Numbered from the stretch's first letter, positions 10,628 to 21,100 are shown. The stretch: 64,000 nt of DNA from DASQZT01 sp963728965 (GCA_963728965.1 CAVSMH010000002.1:558001-622000), one strand, 5' to 3'. Notes: generated by a model from the sequence alone, not told the origin. Numbers and translations are program-made.

Positions 10628-11437
10628 ATGGGTGGCAGTCGAAACGCGTCCCGCAAAGTCCCCGTGAAGGACGAGGTTCGCCGGGAGCACGAAGCGGTCG
10701 AGTTGCCGATCTGGCAGGAACTTCTCGTCGGGGTCGAGATGGTTTACCTGAAGATCGCTCCGGTGTACTGGGGATTCGGCATCCCACACGGGGACGAGTC
10801 TGCAGTGGTGGTAATCCCCGGGTTTCTAGGCACCGACTTTTACCTGGCCGAGTTTCGCGCCTGGCTGAGCCGCATCGGCTATAAACCGTATTTTTCCGGC
10901 ATCGGGCTAAATGCCGAATGCCCCAACCTCCTGATCCAGAACCGCCTGCGCGAGACCATTCAGAAGGCTTGGAAAACGACCGGGCGGAAGGTGCACCTCA
11001 TCGGGCATAGCCTGGGCGGCGTGTTGGCCCGCGCTGCCGCCACCCAGATGCCGGACCGGATCGCCTCCGTGATCACGATGGGAGCGCCCTTCCGCGGCCT
11101 GGCGTGCCACCCTTCGGTGCTGCGGGCGGCTCAGGTGGTACGTGACCAGATCCTGGAGCGCCACGGTGACAGCGTTCTACCGGACTGCTACACCGGCGCC
11201 TGCACCTGTTCTTTTCTCGACTCCCTCATGCAGAAGGTGCCCAAATCAATCGGTCAGACGGCGATTTATACCAAAACCGATGGCATCGTCGACTGGCAGG
11301 TCTGTCTGACCGGCAAGCCGGATGTTGACTTCGAAGTTTCCTCCACGCATCTCGGCTTGATATTCAACCCGATCGTTTACAGCATAGTCGCCCACCGCTT
11401 GGCCGGCACCTGGCCCACCGGCTACGATGAGCCGTGA
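10628..11437 (+). CDS. alpha/beta-hydrolase, triacylglycerol lipase-like
   Basis: About 269 residues from ATG 10628; an in-frame GTG at 10619 would add three. Neither start has a clear ribosome site, so the start is uncertain. The strand-turn-helix GHSLGGVLARAAA carries the nucleophile serine (GxSxG), and STHLGLIF near the C-terminus offers the catalytic histidine. VVVIPGFLGTDFYLAEFRAW is the oxyanion-loop strand and helix. This is the pattern of cytosolic or membrane-associated lipases that resemble PGAP1 or LipA. There is no signal peptide. It follows leuA after 46 bases on the same strand, but nothing links it functionally. Substrate unknown. Confidence 0.8.
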   Translation: MGGSRNASRKVPVKDEVRREHEAVELPIWQELLVGVEMVYLKIAPVYWGFGIPHGDESAVVVIPGFLGTDFYLAEFRAWLSRIGYKPYFSGIGLNAECPNLLIQNRLRETIQKAWKTTGRKVHLIGHSLGGVLARAAATQMPDRIASVITMGAPFRGLACHPSVLRAAQVVRDQILERHGDSVLPDCYTGACTCSFLDSLMQKVPKSIGQTAIYTKTDGIVDWQVCLTGKPDVDFEVSSTHLGLIFNPIVYSIVAHRLAGTWPTGYDEP

Positions 11438-11464
11438 GCCAGACCGACCCGAAACGCGGCCCAG

Positions 11465-11476
11465 ACACTCGAGTGT
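11465..11476. other. 12-bp perfect palindrome between convergent genes
   Basis: ACACTCGAGTGT is a perfect self-complementary sequence in the 45-base gap between the convergent lipase and isomerase genes. It has no loop or T-tract, so it is a weak terminator candidate. A protein-binding site or chance are equally possible. Confidence 0.25.
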
Positions 11477-11482
11477 GCCCGC

Positions 11483-12442
11483 CTACACCCACCATGCCGC
11501 GGCGGGCTGCTGTTTCATAACGATGCCATTCAGGAACGAGGCCGCTTTCGTCAGCCCTTCCTCGGGCGACAGCAGGCTGTCTTCGTGCTCGATCGACAGC
11601 ACATAATCATAGCCGAACATACGCAGCGTCGAGGCGAATTCGCGCCACCATTCCTCGCCGTGCCCGTAGCCGCAGGTGCGGAAAATCCAGGCCCGGTTGC
11701 GCTCGTCGGTGTAGCTCTTGGTGTCCAGCACACCGGTGAGCGGCAGGTTCCGGTGGTAGATCTGGGTATCCTTGGCATGCACGTGGAAGATGGCGTCGCC
11801 CAGCACACGGACCGCCGCGATCGGTTCGATCGCCTGCCAGAACATGTGACTCGGGTCGTAGTTGCATCCGATCGTCGGCCCGGCGATGGCCCTCAGCTTG
11901 AGCATTGTCTCAGGGCTATACACCACAAACCCCGGGTGCATCTCGATGGCGACCTTCACGCCATGATCGGCGGCGAACTTGGCGTGCTGCGTCCAGTACG
12001 GAGTCACCACCTCGTCCCATTGCCATTTCAGAATCTCGAGGTAGTCCGGCGGCCAGGGACAGGTCACCCAGTTGGGCCACTTCGAATTGGGCGAATCGCC
12101 GGGGCACCCGCTGAAATCGATCACGACCGGCACCCCCAGTTTCTCCGCCAGCAGGATTGTCTTGCGGCTGGTTTCCTGGTCGCGCCTGGCGCGTTCTTTG
12201 TCGGGGTGCAGCGGATTGCCGTGGCAGCTCAATGCGCTGATGCTGAACCCGTGGTCGTCCAGTTTCTTCTTGAACCCGGCCAGTTCGCTTTTGTTCTCGA
12301 GCATCGAGAGTTTGCAATGCGCATCGCCGGGATAGTTGCCGGTGCCCAACTCCACCGTATCGATGCCGTTGCTCTTGAGCTTCTTCAGAACGTCTTCCAG
12401 TGACAACTGCGATAGCAGAGGGGTGAATACGCCGACTCTCAC
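11483..12442 (-). CDS. sugar phosphate isomerase/epimerase (AP endonuclease 2-like TIM barrel)
   Basis: A 319-residue xylose-isomerase-like TIM-barrel protein. The metal-ligand runs typical of the family are visible in order: the strand ending VVIDFSGCPG, VAIEMHPGFVVY (glutamate, histidine), CNYDPSHMFW (aspartate and histidine), FHVHAKDTQ, and the final glutamate in LSIEHEDSLLSPEEGL. There is no signal peptide. Members epimerise or isomerise free or phosphorylated sugars, inositols and sugar acids, and their substrates cannot be told from sequence alone. An ACGGAG-free, weak leader precedes the ATG at 12442. The gene stands alone between the lipase and the Oar-like receptor. Confidence 0.86.
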   Translation of the reverse strand: MRVGVFTPLLSQLSLEDVLKKLKSNGIDTVELGTGNYPGDAHCKLSMLENKSELAGFKKKLDDHGFSISALSCHGNPLHPDKERARRDQETSRKTILLAEKLGVPVVIDFSGCPGDSPNSKWPNWVTCPWPPDYLEILKWQWDEVVTPYWTQHAKFAADHGVKVAIEMHPGFVVYSPETMLKLRAIAGPTIGCNYDPSHMFWQAIEPIAAVRVLGDAIFHVHAKDTQIYHRNLPLTGVLDTKSYTDERNRAWIFRTCGYGHGEEWWREFASTLRMFGYDYVLSIEHEDSLLSPEEGLTKAASFLNGIVMKQQPAAAWWV

Positions 12443-12523
12443 GTCGTCTCTCCTTAACAGTAGGATGAGGTGCCAAGATCAGAATATCACGCGAATTCGA
12501 GCCGGGCGCCGAGCGGCGCGGCC

Positions 12524-12558
12524 GCGGTTCCGTGCGCGCGTCCCCGGGACGGAACCGC
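12524..12558 (-). terminator. hairpin after first Oar-like receptor gene
   Basis: Perfect 10-bp stem (12524-12533 with 12549-12558; arm GCGGTTCCGT) and a 15-base GC-rich loop, about 33 bases beyond the receptor stop. No T-tract follows, as is common in high-GC genomes, so this may be a Rho-independent or 3'-protective hairpin. Confidence 0.6.
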
Positions 12559-12590
12559 AGCGGTGAGAGAGCGAAGCGGCGGCCGCCGAA

Positions 12591-15500
12591 TCAGAAACTG
12601 AAGCGAAGCGCCAACTGGATCTGCCGGTTCGTCCCGATACCGATCTGGTTCGACACGGTGGACGTGAGCGCCCCGAAATTGCCGCCTGCCGTGCCCTGTG
12701 AAAAGGGCTGTCCAGGCTGGACTCCGGCGCCGCCTGGCGCGCTCTGGATGCCCTGCGCCAGGCGCAGGTTGCCCGGGTTGGCGAAATTGGCGTGGTTGAA
12801 GATGTTGTAGAACTCCGACCGGAATTCGATGTTCTTCGTTTCCGTAAGGCGGAACCGCTTGCTCAGCGTCAGGTCGAGCTGCTTCAATCCCGGCCCGGTC
12901 AGGCTGTTTCGTCCGGAGTTCCCGAACGTGCCCGGCGCCGGCACCGAAAACGCCGCCGGGTTGATCCAGCTCAAGCCGTTCTTCAGGTACGGATTGACTC
13001 CCGCGACCACGTTGGGCCGTCGGACGTTGCGGCTGGCCCCGCCGCCCGGAACGTTCACCACTGCCCTCGTCAGCACGTCGCCGTTTACCACCACCGGGTT
13101 GGCGTAGGTGTTGCCCGCGCTGTCCAGGTAGGCCAGGTCCGGCCGCACGATCAGCACATCGATGGGCACCCCGGTGCGTGCGTTCACCACGCCGCCAAGC
13201 TGCCAGCCGCCGAAGAATGCATCTGCCAGGGGAGGCGCCGACTTCATGTACCTCTTTCCTTTGCCGACCGGCAGGTCGTACAGCGCGGTCAGGTTGAAGC
13301 TTTGCCGGATGTCGAAGTTGTTGCTGCCGCGGTCCGCCTCGAAGTTGTACGGATTGCCCGCCGTATTGGCTTCGTTCGATCCGCCGGAATCGCCGATGCT
13401 GTGGCCCCATGTCCACTGTGCCCCCACAGAGAGGCCGGAACTGAACCGCCGGTTCACGGTCGACTGCATCGAGTCGTAGTGATCGGTGCCGCCGCTGGTC
13501 TTGTAGTCGATCTCGGCGAAGCGGTTGCCGAATTCGCGCACCGCCGTTCCCACGCCGGTGGTTGGATTCATGGTCACGCCGACAATTTTGTTGGTGATGC
13601 TGCGCAAGAACAGGTTGCGTCCCTGGCTCCCCACATAGGCCACTGTCAACACCGTGTCTCCCGGCAGTTCCTGCTGCACCGAGGCGGTGTAGGAGAGAAT
13701 TCTCTCCGGCAGCGTGTACCCCGGACCATATGCCCGTGGCTGGTATCCCAGGTTCGGGTCATTGATGTTGTACGACGAGTAAATCTGGCTCACATCGAGC
13801 GGGTATGCCAGCAGCGGGCCCGAACTGATCGTACGTCCGATGCGGTCGTTGGCCTCCGGCTGCAACTGGTCCTCGGTCTGACCGGGGCCGTAATAATAGC
13901 CTGAACCGACACGGAACACCGTCTTGCCGTTGAACCGCATCGGCGACCAGGTGAAGGCCAGGCGCGGCCCGAAATTGTGCAGTGAACTGTTGTACCAGTC
14001 GCCCGAGTAGCCCGGCTTGATCGTGCCGGTCAGCATGTCAAATACGACATTCTTGTTACGCACTTCGTGCAGCGGCTGGTAATATTCCCATCGCAGTCCG
14101 TAATTGACGGTCAGGTTCGGGCGGATCTTGTATTCGTCCTGGGCGAAGAGGATGTAGTAGTTCTGCCGCATGTGGGCCACGCCGTCCAGGCCTGTGAACG
14201 GGCTCTTCGCGCTCAGGTCGCCGTTGAACGCAATCGATGAGGGCTTGTTGGCCAGAAAATTGGACACACTAGAAAACGAGTAGGTGGTGCCGCCCAACTG
14301 GTCGTTGTACAGCGTCAGGGCGCGCACCTCCACACCGAACTTCATGCTGTGATTCCCGCGCAGCACGCTCAGGTTATCGATGAACGAGGTCGAGAAATTG
14401 GTGTACGGCGCGCCTCGGCCGTTGAATGAACTGCTCAACCGGATCAGCCCGGTGGGAATCGCGATGCCCGCGCTTCCTGTCTGGCCGGCGATGCCGCCCA
14501 GCGCTACGCCCCCGCTCAGGTTCAGTGTCACGCCATTAATATCGGCGTTGGGGCTGGGGCCGGGGATACCCTCCACGCGCGACTTATAGCCGTTGAACCC
14601 GAACTTGGTTTCGTTGATGATGGTCGGAGTCAGCAACTGGGAAAGCGCCAGCACCGCGTTCTGCGGAACGATACTGGTGGCGTAGATGCTTCCCGTGGAG
14701 TTCTGCGTTTGCGCGCTCTCGCCCTGGTCGCGGAAATAACGCGCGTAGAAGCGGTACTTGTCAGTCAGGTTGTAGTCGAACCGGATGCCGCCGGAGTTCT
14801 CCGAAACATGCGCCGGCGCGTTCACGTTGACCACGTCGAACATCGGGTCGGGCGAAGAGAATTGCCCAATTGGGAACGCCGCCAACAGCGGCTGAATGGA
14901 GGGAATCGCCTGCGAACGGGCGAAGGCGCTCAGCGTGCTCTCCACAATCGGTGAACTGGTCCTCTGCCGCAGCCCCTCATAGCTGGCGAAAAAGAAGGCT
15001 TTGTCCTTGACGATCGGCCCACCCACGGAGCCCCCGAACTGGTTCAGCCGCAGCTTGGACTTTACTGCCTGGTCGAAGAAGTTGCGGGCATCGAGCGCGT
15101 CGTTGCGGACATATTCGAAAAGCCCGCCGTGTACCGCATTGGAGCCGGATTTAGTGATGAAGCTGATCTGCCCGCCGGTGCCGGTGCCCAACTCGGCGGT
15201 GTAGTTGCTGCTGTCCACGCGGAACTCCTGGACGTTCTCCAGGCTCTGTTCCAGGCGGAACAGGGACGTGGTCTCTCCGTTCAGGTTGCCGGGCGAAGAA
15301 TCGACAATTGCCGAGCCCTCCACGCCGTCGAAGCGAATCACGTTTTCCTGGTTGGATCGGCCGCTGAACCGGATGTTGTCAAATGTACCGCTGCCATTGT
15401 TCACAGCACCCGGCGCCATGAGGTAAAGCTGCGAGACCTGCCGCCCGTTCATCGGGAGTTCGGCCACCTCTCGCTGGGAAACGTTGGCGCCGACCTTGGC

Positions 15501-15890
15501 GGAGCTCGCATCGACGGTCGCAATCGCGCCTCCAGACACGTCCACCTGGGTGGCGACCGCCGCCGGCTGAAGCGTAACGTTCAGCGTCCTTTCCTGTCCC
15601 ACTTGAAGGGTAAGGCTGTTTGCTTCGGCTGTCGCCATTCCCATGGCTTCCACTTTCAAAGCGTAAACCGCCGGCGGCAACTGCGTGATCACGTACGTGC
15701 CCTGCGTGCTCGAGGTAGCCTTTCTTTCCTGTCCGGTTTTCGTGTTCTTGAAAGTGATGGTGGCGCCTGGAATGACGGCGCCGGTCACATCCGTAACGGT
15801 CCCAACGATCCTGCCTACATCGCTCTGGCCGTAGAGCAAGGAAAGGAGGACCATGCCTGGCAGTGCAAAACGCAGAATTCGGAGTATCAT
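12591..15890 (-). CDS. TonB-dependent receptor, Oar-like, with carboxypeptidase-regulatory-like domain
   Basis: A 1,099-residue outer-membrane protein. The signal peptide spans residues 1-22 (hydrophobic FALPGMVLLSLLYGQ). An Ig-like carboxypeptidase-regulatory domain follows (GRIVGTVTDVTGAVIPGATI, about 26-110), then a plug domain (VAELPMNGRQVSQLYLMAPG near 145-165, FRVDSSNYTAELGTGTGGQI near 225-245), then a long beta-barrel ending in the aromatic C-terminus FSF. The SVGGPIVKDKAFFFASYEG region is typical of the large acidobacterial expansion of these receptors. Such receptors import large substrates, mostly glycans or peptides, with TonB energy. The ligand is unknown. No TonB/ExbBD genes are nearby. 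A strong hairpin closes the transcript. Confidence 0.93.
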   Translation of the reverse strand: MILRILRFALPGMVLLSLLYGQSDVGRIVGTVTDVTGAVIPGATITFKNTKTGQERKATSSTQGTYVITQLPPAVYALKVEAMGMATAEANSLTLQVGQERTLNVTLQPAAVATQVDVSGGAIATVDASSAKVGANVSQREVAELPMNGRQVSQLYLMAPGAVNNGSGTFDNIRFSGRSNQENVIRFDGVEGSAIVDSSPGNLNGETTSLFRLEQSLENVQEFRVDSSNYTAELGTGTGGQISFITKSGSNAVHGGLFEYVRNDALDARNFFDQAVKSKLRLNQFGGSVGGPIVKDKAFFFASYEGLRQRTSSPIVESTLSAFARSQAIPSIQPLLAAFPIGQFSSPDPMFDVVNVNAPAHVSENSGGIRFDYNLTDKYRFYARYFRDQGESAQTQNSTGSIYATSIVPQNAVLALSQLLTPTIINETKFGFNGYKSRVEGIPGPSPNADINGVTLNLSGGVALGGIAGQTGSAGIAIPTGLIRLSSSFNGRGAPYTNFSTSFIDNLSVLRGNHSMKFGVEVRALTLYNDQLGGTTYSFSSVSNFLANKPSSIAFNGDLSAKSPFTGLDGVAHMRQNYYILFAQDEYKIRPNLTVNYGLRWEYYQPLHEVRNKNVVFDMLTGTIKPGYSGDWYNSSLHNFGPRLAFTWSPMRFNGKTVFRVGSGYYYGPGQTEDQLQPEANDRIGRTISSGPLLAYPLDVSQIYSSYNINDPNLGYQPRAYGPGYTLPERILSYTASVQQELPGDTVLTVAYVGSQGRNLFLRSITNKIVGVTMNPTTGVGTAVREFGNRFAEIDYKTSGGTDHYDSMQSTVNRRFSSGLSVGAQWTWGHSIGDSGGSNEANTAGNPYNFEADRGSNNFDIRQSFNLTALYDLPVGKGKRYMKSAPPLADAFFGGWQLGGVVNARTGVPIDVLIVRPDLAYLDSAGNTYANPVVVNGDVLTRAVVNVPGGGASRNVRRPNVVAGVNPYLKNGLSWINPAAFSVPAPGTFGNSGRNSLTGPGLKQLDLTLSKRFRLTETKNIEFRSEFYNIFNHANFANPGNLRLAQGIQSAPGGAGVQPGQPFSQGTAGGNFGALTSTVSNQIGIGTNRQIQLALRFSF

Positions 15891-16110
15891 TCGCTCCCAA
15901 AAATAGCGGAAGCGTCGTTACAAACCGATAAACAACTCGTGAAACATAGCGACGCCGCGGCCTGGCTGGGCGCGGCATTACATTCGGGGTGGGAATCTCG
16001 GTAGATCCGGTACTTTCCCGTAGTTCACGCAACAGTAACAAAAAACTAACCGAATTGTAATACAATGAGCGTGCCAAGGTTCTCGCGAACCGGCGCGCGG
16101 TGGATAGCGC

Positions 16111-17394
16111 ATGGGGGGCACACGAGTCGTTGCCGTGTTATTCGGCGGTTTTCTGTTGACCGCTGGGCTGTACCCAAGTTCCGCCGAAGAGCCCTCATCC
16201 GCCGTCATCGACACTCCGCGTTGCCGCGACGGCGATGCGCTGTTCCGCCGCGCGCAGGTCCGTGAGGCCGAAGAGGCGTATCGGGCGGCGCTCGAAGTCG
16301 ACCCGCAGAACGCGCGAGCGTGGTGGGGACTGGGGCGGATTGCCAGCCTCGAGTCCCGGCCTACCGACGCCCGCGACTTCTTCGCGAAGGCGTTTCGCCT
16401 GGACCCCCGGGACCCGGAGATCATACTGGCATTTGCCGGCTTCGCGCGCGATCCCGCCGCCCGTTCGGTGCTGTTCCGCAACGTGGTGGCCGTCAGCCAG
16501 GCTACCCAGCCGGACCTGGCCGCCAGTGCCCGGGCGCAACTCGGCATCGAGGCGCGCGTTCAGGGCGAAAAACTGAATCGCCTGGCCGGCCCGTATACCC
16601 GTTATCGGGTGCAACTCGCCGGCTATCACCCGCTCGGGGCCAAGCCGGACGGCCTCGTGCTGCCGGTGCGCATCGACGGCGGCAAGCCCCTGCGCCTCGT
16701 GTTCGACACCGGCGCGCGCGGCATCGTGATTCACGCCCGGGCGGCGCGCGATCTGCGCCTGGAAACCGTGGCGCAATCGCAGCTCGATGGATTGGGCGGG
16801 AGCGGCGCGACGACTGCCGAACTGACGCTGGCCCGGTCGGTGCGTTTTGGCGATCTCGAGCTTCGCGACTGTCCCATCGAGATCGCCGCCCGCACCATTG
16901 CTCCCGAAGCCGATGGCGTCATCGGCGCCGGGATATTCAGGGACTTCCAAATCCACGTAGATCCGGGCGCCCGAATCCTGGATCTCACTCCCTATCCCGC
17001 CGAGGCCGAAGCCGGCATCTCCGTTCTGACCATACGCGATCTGCTGCTCGTGCGCGCCAAAGTAGATCGCGGCCGGGACGGGCTGTTCCTGGTTGATTCT
17101 GGCGCTGCTTACACATCGGTCTCACCAGACCTCGGCAGCCATGGCCTGCGCCCCGCGGCGCCGGTCTCCCTGCGGGGCGCGCGCGGGGACGTTCCGCGGG
17201 TGTTTCGCATGGCCCCCCTCGAGCTCGAGATGGGGGGCCGGACTTTCGTCGATTCCTCCGCCGTCGCGGTCGATCTCGCAGGGATTAGCGAAGCCGAAGG
17301 CATCGAGATCTCTGGAATCCTGGGCTACTCGCTATTGGGCAAGACGCCGTTCACCCTGAATTACCGGGATGGCGTGATCCGGCTGGAGCGGTAA
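16111..17394 (+). CDS. secreted TPR protein with two retropepsin-like aspartic protease half-sites
   Basis: A 427-residue protein. An N-terminal hydrophobic segment (VVAVLFGGFLLTAGL, 6-20) suggests export. One or two TPR units follow (about 38-105, AEEAYRAALEVDPQNARAWW). Two aspartic-protease-like signatures come next: LVFDTGARGIVIHA (DTGA, 199-202) and LFLVDSGAAYTSV (DSGA, 329-332). Each is followed by a hydrophobic-Gly partner (DGVIGAGIF; SGILGYSLLGKTPF), so the two halves could form one pepsin-like site from a single chain. Proteins of this class (Asp_protease_2/gag-asp-like) are widespread in Acidobacteriota, with unknown targets. The ATG at 16111 is the first usable one. It converges on the ECF sigma gene with 9 bases between. 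Confidence 0.82.
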   Translation: MGGTRVVAVLFGGFLLTAGLYPSSAEEPSSAVIDTPRCRDGDALFRRAQVREAEEAYRAALEVDPQNARAWWGLGRIASLESRPTDARDFFAKAFRLDPRDPEIILAFAGFARDPAARSVLFRNVVAVSQATQPDLAASARAQLGIEARVQGEKLNRLAGPYTRYRVQLAGYHPLGAKPDGLVLPVRIDGGKPLRLVFDTGARGIVIHARAARDLRLETVAQSQLDGLGGSGATTAELTLARSVRFGDLELRDCPIEIAARTIAPEADGVIGAGIFRDFQIHVDPGARILDLTPYPAEAEAGISVLTIRDLLLVRAKVDRGRDGLFLVDSGAAYTSVSPDLGSHGLRPAAPVSLRGARGDVPRVFRMAPLELEMGGRTFVDSSAVAVDLAGISEAEGIEISGILGYSLLGKTPFTLNYRDGVIRLER

Positions 17395-17403
17395 GGCCGC
17401 TCG

Positions 17404-18000
17404 TCAACAGGGGCGGTTTTCCAGGCACAGGAAGCGTACCGCGTCAGCCAGGGCAAAGGCCAGCGTGCCGTGTTCGCGCGACTGCGTTTGCAACTTGCGC
17501 GAAGCGCGCCCGAGCAGGGTCCCCACGGTGCCTTGGCGCAGCTTCATGAGACTGGCAATCTCCGCGTAACCGAACCCTTCCACCCGTAAGCGGAGGCAGT
17601 CCAGTTCGCGCGGCGTCAGCGAAGCCGCCACCTCCCGCGCGAGCTCGCTTTGCCCAAATAGCCGGTCGGGCCCCGGTTGTTCATCGGGGATTGCGTCGAG
17701 AGACTCCGAGGAGCTTTCGCGCTGTGCCGCGGCGGTCTTCGAACGCCTGAACAGGTAGTTGCGCGTCGATTGGTAGAGCCAGGCGCGCGGATGGTCGATG
17801 GCGCGACCGTAGCGGCGTTCGATGAAGTACCGCAAGAAGACTTCCTGTACGGCATCGCGCCCGGCCTCGTCGTCGCGTGCCACCGAAGAGGCGTAGCGCA
17901 GCAATTCCCCCGCGTACTCCTGGTACAGTGCGACGACCTCGCGCTCTACTTCGGCGGAGCAGTTGTCCGGTTCGCACGATGGGCCTTTGGCTGATGCCAC
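17404..18000 (-). CDS. ECF-type RNA polymerase sigma factor
   Basis: A 198-residue sigma-70-family factor with only regions 2 and 4. Region 2 (about 22-90) has RYASSVARDDEAGRDAVQEV and then the -10-recognition helix around PRAWLYQSTRNYLFRR. Region 4 (about 128-175) has LTPRELDCLRLRVEGFGYAE, then the -35 helix-turn-helix IASLMKLRQGTVGTLLGRAS. No anti-sigma factor gene adjoins it, which is unusual for ECF factors. It is flanked by a retropepsin-like gene and, on the same strand upstream, an Oar-like receptor gene. A C-terminal extension of about 20 residues ends in two cysteines (CLENRPC); a redox role is possible but speculative. Its regulon is unknown. Confidence 0.9.
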   Translation of the reverse strand: MASAKGPSCEPDNCSAEVEREVVALYQEYAGELLRYASSVARDDEAGRDAVQEVFLRYFIERRYGRAIDHPRAWLYQSTRNYLFRRSKTAAAQRESSSESLDAIPDEQPGPDRLFGQSELAREVAASLTPRELDCLRLRVEGFGYAEIASLMKLRQGTVGTLLGRASRKLQTQSREHGTLAFALADAVRFLCLENRPC

Positions 18001-18052
18001 GGTCCAATCGTAACGCGCCGCCTCTAATTGTTCTCAGAAAACGCTAGTCAAT

Positions 18053-18082
18053 ACGGTACGGGACTAGCGGACCCGGTACCGT
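18053..18082. other. imperfect inverted repeat upstream of ECF sigma gene
   Basis: ACGGTACGGG (18053-18062) and CCCGGTACCGT (18072-18082) pair over 10 positions with one bulged C and a 9-base loop. It lies 53-82 bases before the sigma-factor start and beyond the terminator of the receptor gene. On the minus strand a TTGACT hexamer, a -35 candidate, starts just after it. Operator or second hairpin cannot be distinguished by eye. Confidence 0.35.
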
Positions 18083-18124
18083 TATCAGGTTTGCTCCGCC
18101 ATGCGGCGCAGATACCCATGTTGG

Positions 18125-18160
18125 GCCGCCGGGACTGCTACTCGATCCAGTCCCGGCGGC
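18125..18160 (-). terminator. strong 13-bp hairpin after second Oar-like receptor gene
   Basis: Perfect 13-bp stem: GCCGCCGGGACTG (18125-18137) pairs with 18148-18160 around a 10-base loop, starting 28 bases after the receptor stop. No T-run follows. Its position and stability make it the likely 3' end of the receptor mRNA. Confidence 0.68.
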
Positions 18161-18187
18161 ACTCTCAATTCCGCTCCGGACCACACG

Positions 18188-21100
18188 CTAGAAGCTGATC
18201 TTCAAGCCCAACTGAAGCTGCCGGGGCCCCGTGCCGCCGACACCCTGGTTGGAGATCAGGCCGGCCAGCGTCCCAGTCACTTTCCCGAAGTTGACGTCGC
18301 CCACCGTGGAATTGGGGTTCGCGAAAGCCGGCGTGTTGGTAACGTTCAGACCCTCCACGCGGAACTCGCCCTTGAACCGTTCCGAGAAGCTGAATTTCCG
18401 GAAGATCGACAGGTCCAGGTCGCCGAGTCCGGGACCGTTGAAGTTATTGCGGCCCATGTTCCCGAAGTGCGGTGTCTTTCCGTCGGCGTCCAAAGGCTGC
18501 TTGAACGACGTGGTGTCGAACCACAGATTGCCGCCGGATGGCCCAGCCACTCCATGCAACACCCGGATGTCTCCTACCTGGTCCGGAGTCTGCGAACTGC
18601 CGGGAGTGTTGTTGCTGACGGTAGTGCCGAACGTGATCGGCCGGCCCGTCATCAGACTGAGCACACCGCTCAACTGCCAGTCGCCCAATACCCAGCGGCC
18701 CGCACCGGTCTGCAACCACTTCTTGTTTCTGCCGAACGGCAGCTCATATACGTAGCTCTGGGTCAAAGTGTGGGTGCGGTCGAAATCCAGACGCGAATAC
18801 GAGCGCTTCGGCTGAATGTAATTCCACAGGCCACCATCTTCGGACGAGTAGCCCATCGCTTTGGCGAAGGTGTAGGAAGTGGTCATCAGGAACCCGCCGC
18901 TGAACCGCCGATCGATCTTCACCTGGAGGCTGTTGTAATTGTTGCTGTACCCCGCATAGCGGTAGTTGATGTCCGAGTTCTTTTTGAATTTGGCGAAATA
19001 CGGCTTGCCATTCGACCCGGAATTGAACAGGAAAGACGCGTTCAGGTTGTAAGCCACCGGCGCGCGGACCGTGTGGTTCGCCACGTAAGCCGCCTCGACG
19101 ACGAAGTTCTTCGGGAGTTCCCGCTGAAGCGCAAAGTTCCACGCTTCGATGTAGCCCTCGTGATAATCGAGCGGAATCAGGCTGGCGATGTTCTGCGACA
19201 GCAGTTGTGGGGTGTCGGCGAGGATGATTCCGTTGGAAGGAATCACTGCCGGCGCCGGTGTCGGGAATCCGCCGCCCATCGACCCCAGCACCCCGGGCGC
19301 AATGATCGACTGGCCGTAGGTGCTCGTGTTGGGATACGCGTTGCTCTGCTTCACGGGGAAGTTGTCCCAGGCGTACTTGTTATCGGGGAAGGGGATCCAG
19401 CTCAAGCCGTAACCGCCGCGCAGCACGGTCTTGGCGTTGAAGCGGTAAGCGACGCCGACGCGCGGCGCAAAGCCGGTGTAGTACGTCTTGCGGCCGAGAT
19501 TCATCGGGTTATTGCCGTACCCGGCCACGATCAGGCTGTTGGTGGCCGGATCATAATTGGAGAATCCGCCCGGCAGCCGCGGCGTCGCCGGCGGGTAGAA
19601 GTCGTGGCGTAATCCGAGATCCAGGGTGAGCTTCGGGCTCACTTGCCACTTGTCCTGGAGGTACGAAAACAGCATCACGGCCCGGTATGCCGGAAAGGCG
19701 ATCGCCAGATCGCGCCGCACTTGCGACGGTGTATCCAGCATCAGACTGGCCAGCGCATTTACCTGATCCAGCACCGCCGCACCCTGGACCGATGTCTGTT
19801 GGTTGCGGAACTGGAACTCGCCCCGTGGTCCGCCCGCGTCCTGAGTCTGGAGGAGTTCATCGCGAAGCCGGCGAACATCCACTCCCCACTTGATGGTGTG
19901 GTTATGCGCCAGCTTGGTCCAATTGCTCACGAAGTCGATATTGGTTTCGGCGCGGTTCCACGGCAGGCTGGCGGAATAACCGACCAGGGGATCCGAGTAG
20001 CCGCTCACGCTGATGGAGCTGAGGCCGCTCGACCAGTCGTCGAGGTTCGCCCCCTTGATTCCGATCGCCTCCGATGCGTTTGTGCCGTAGTCCAGGTTCT
20101 GCGCCTTGTTGCTGTACCGGCCCAAGCCGATGCGGGCTTCTGTGAAGAAGCTGGCCGAGAGGAGCCTCGTATAGTTGATGGCCGTGCTCTGGGTGCGGTT
20201 GATGCCGGTTGCTGCGAAGCCCTTGCCGCCGCCGCCGTAGATACCGAACCGGCCGGGGTCGGTCACCACCGGGCGCTGGAAGCTGTAGCGCACCGAGAAG
20301 CGGTCCTTGTCCGTCTGCTGATGGTCCACCTTGACATCGAAAGAATCGGTGTCCTTCTTGCGGGTGGTCTGGCCGGAATAGTTGTTGTTGATGCCCGTAC
20401 CGAGGTTGGGCAGAGGCACCATGCCCAGGATCTTCCTGGCGATGGGACTGATGGCGGAATCGGGGATGCGGTTGCCGGGAAGTGGCTGCCGGCCGGCGCC
20501 GGTGACCCGGTCGCCCGTGTTGGGATCGTACACCAACTGCGACACGCTGCTGAAATCGCCCGTCCGGAACGCGGCAATCGGCACGCTGGCAATGTAACCG
20601 TCTCCGCGGCGGTCTTTGGTCTGCAAAAAGTCGCCGAAGAAGAATGTTCGGTTCTTGATGATGGGCCCGCCGATGTTTCCGCCATACGAATTGTAGGTGG
20701 TCACCGGGTTGGTCGGCTGGAACGTTTCGCGGGCGTTCAGCTGGTTGTCGTTATGGAACTCGTACAACCCGCCGTGCAGGTTGTTGGTACCCGATTTCAG
20801 AATGATATTGGTCACCGCACCGCCGGCGCGTCCGAGCTCGGCTTCGTAGTTGCTTGTCGTCACATCAACCGTTTGCAGCGCTTCGATGGGCGGCACCAGC
20901 ACGGTGAGCAGTCCGGTCCGGTGGTTGTTGTCCACGCCCTCGAACTGAACGTTGTTGCCGAGCCGGCTGACGCCGTTCACCTGCGTGGTGAGCGCGCCCT
21001 GGGAGTTGAAAAACTCCGAATGCGGCTGAAACGCTCGCGAGGTGCCCGGCACGGTGTTCAGCATCGACTGGAAGTTGCGGTTATATCCCAACGGCAGGTT

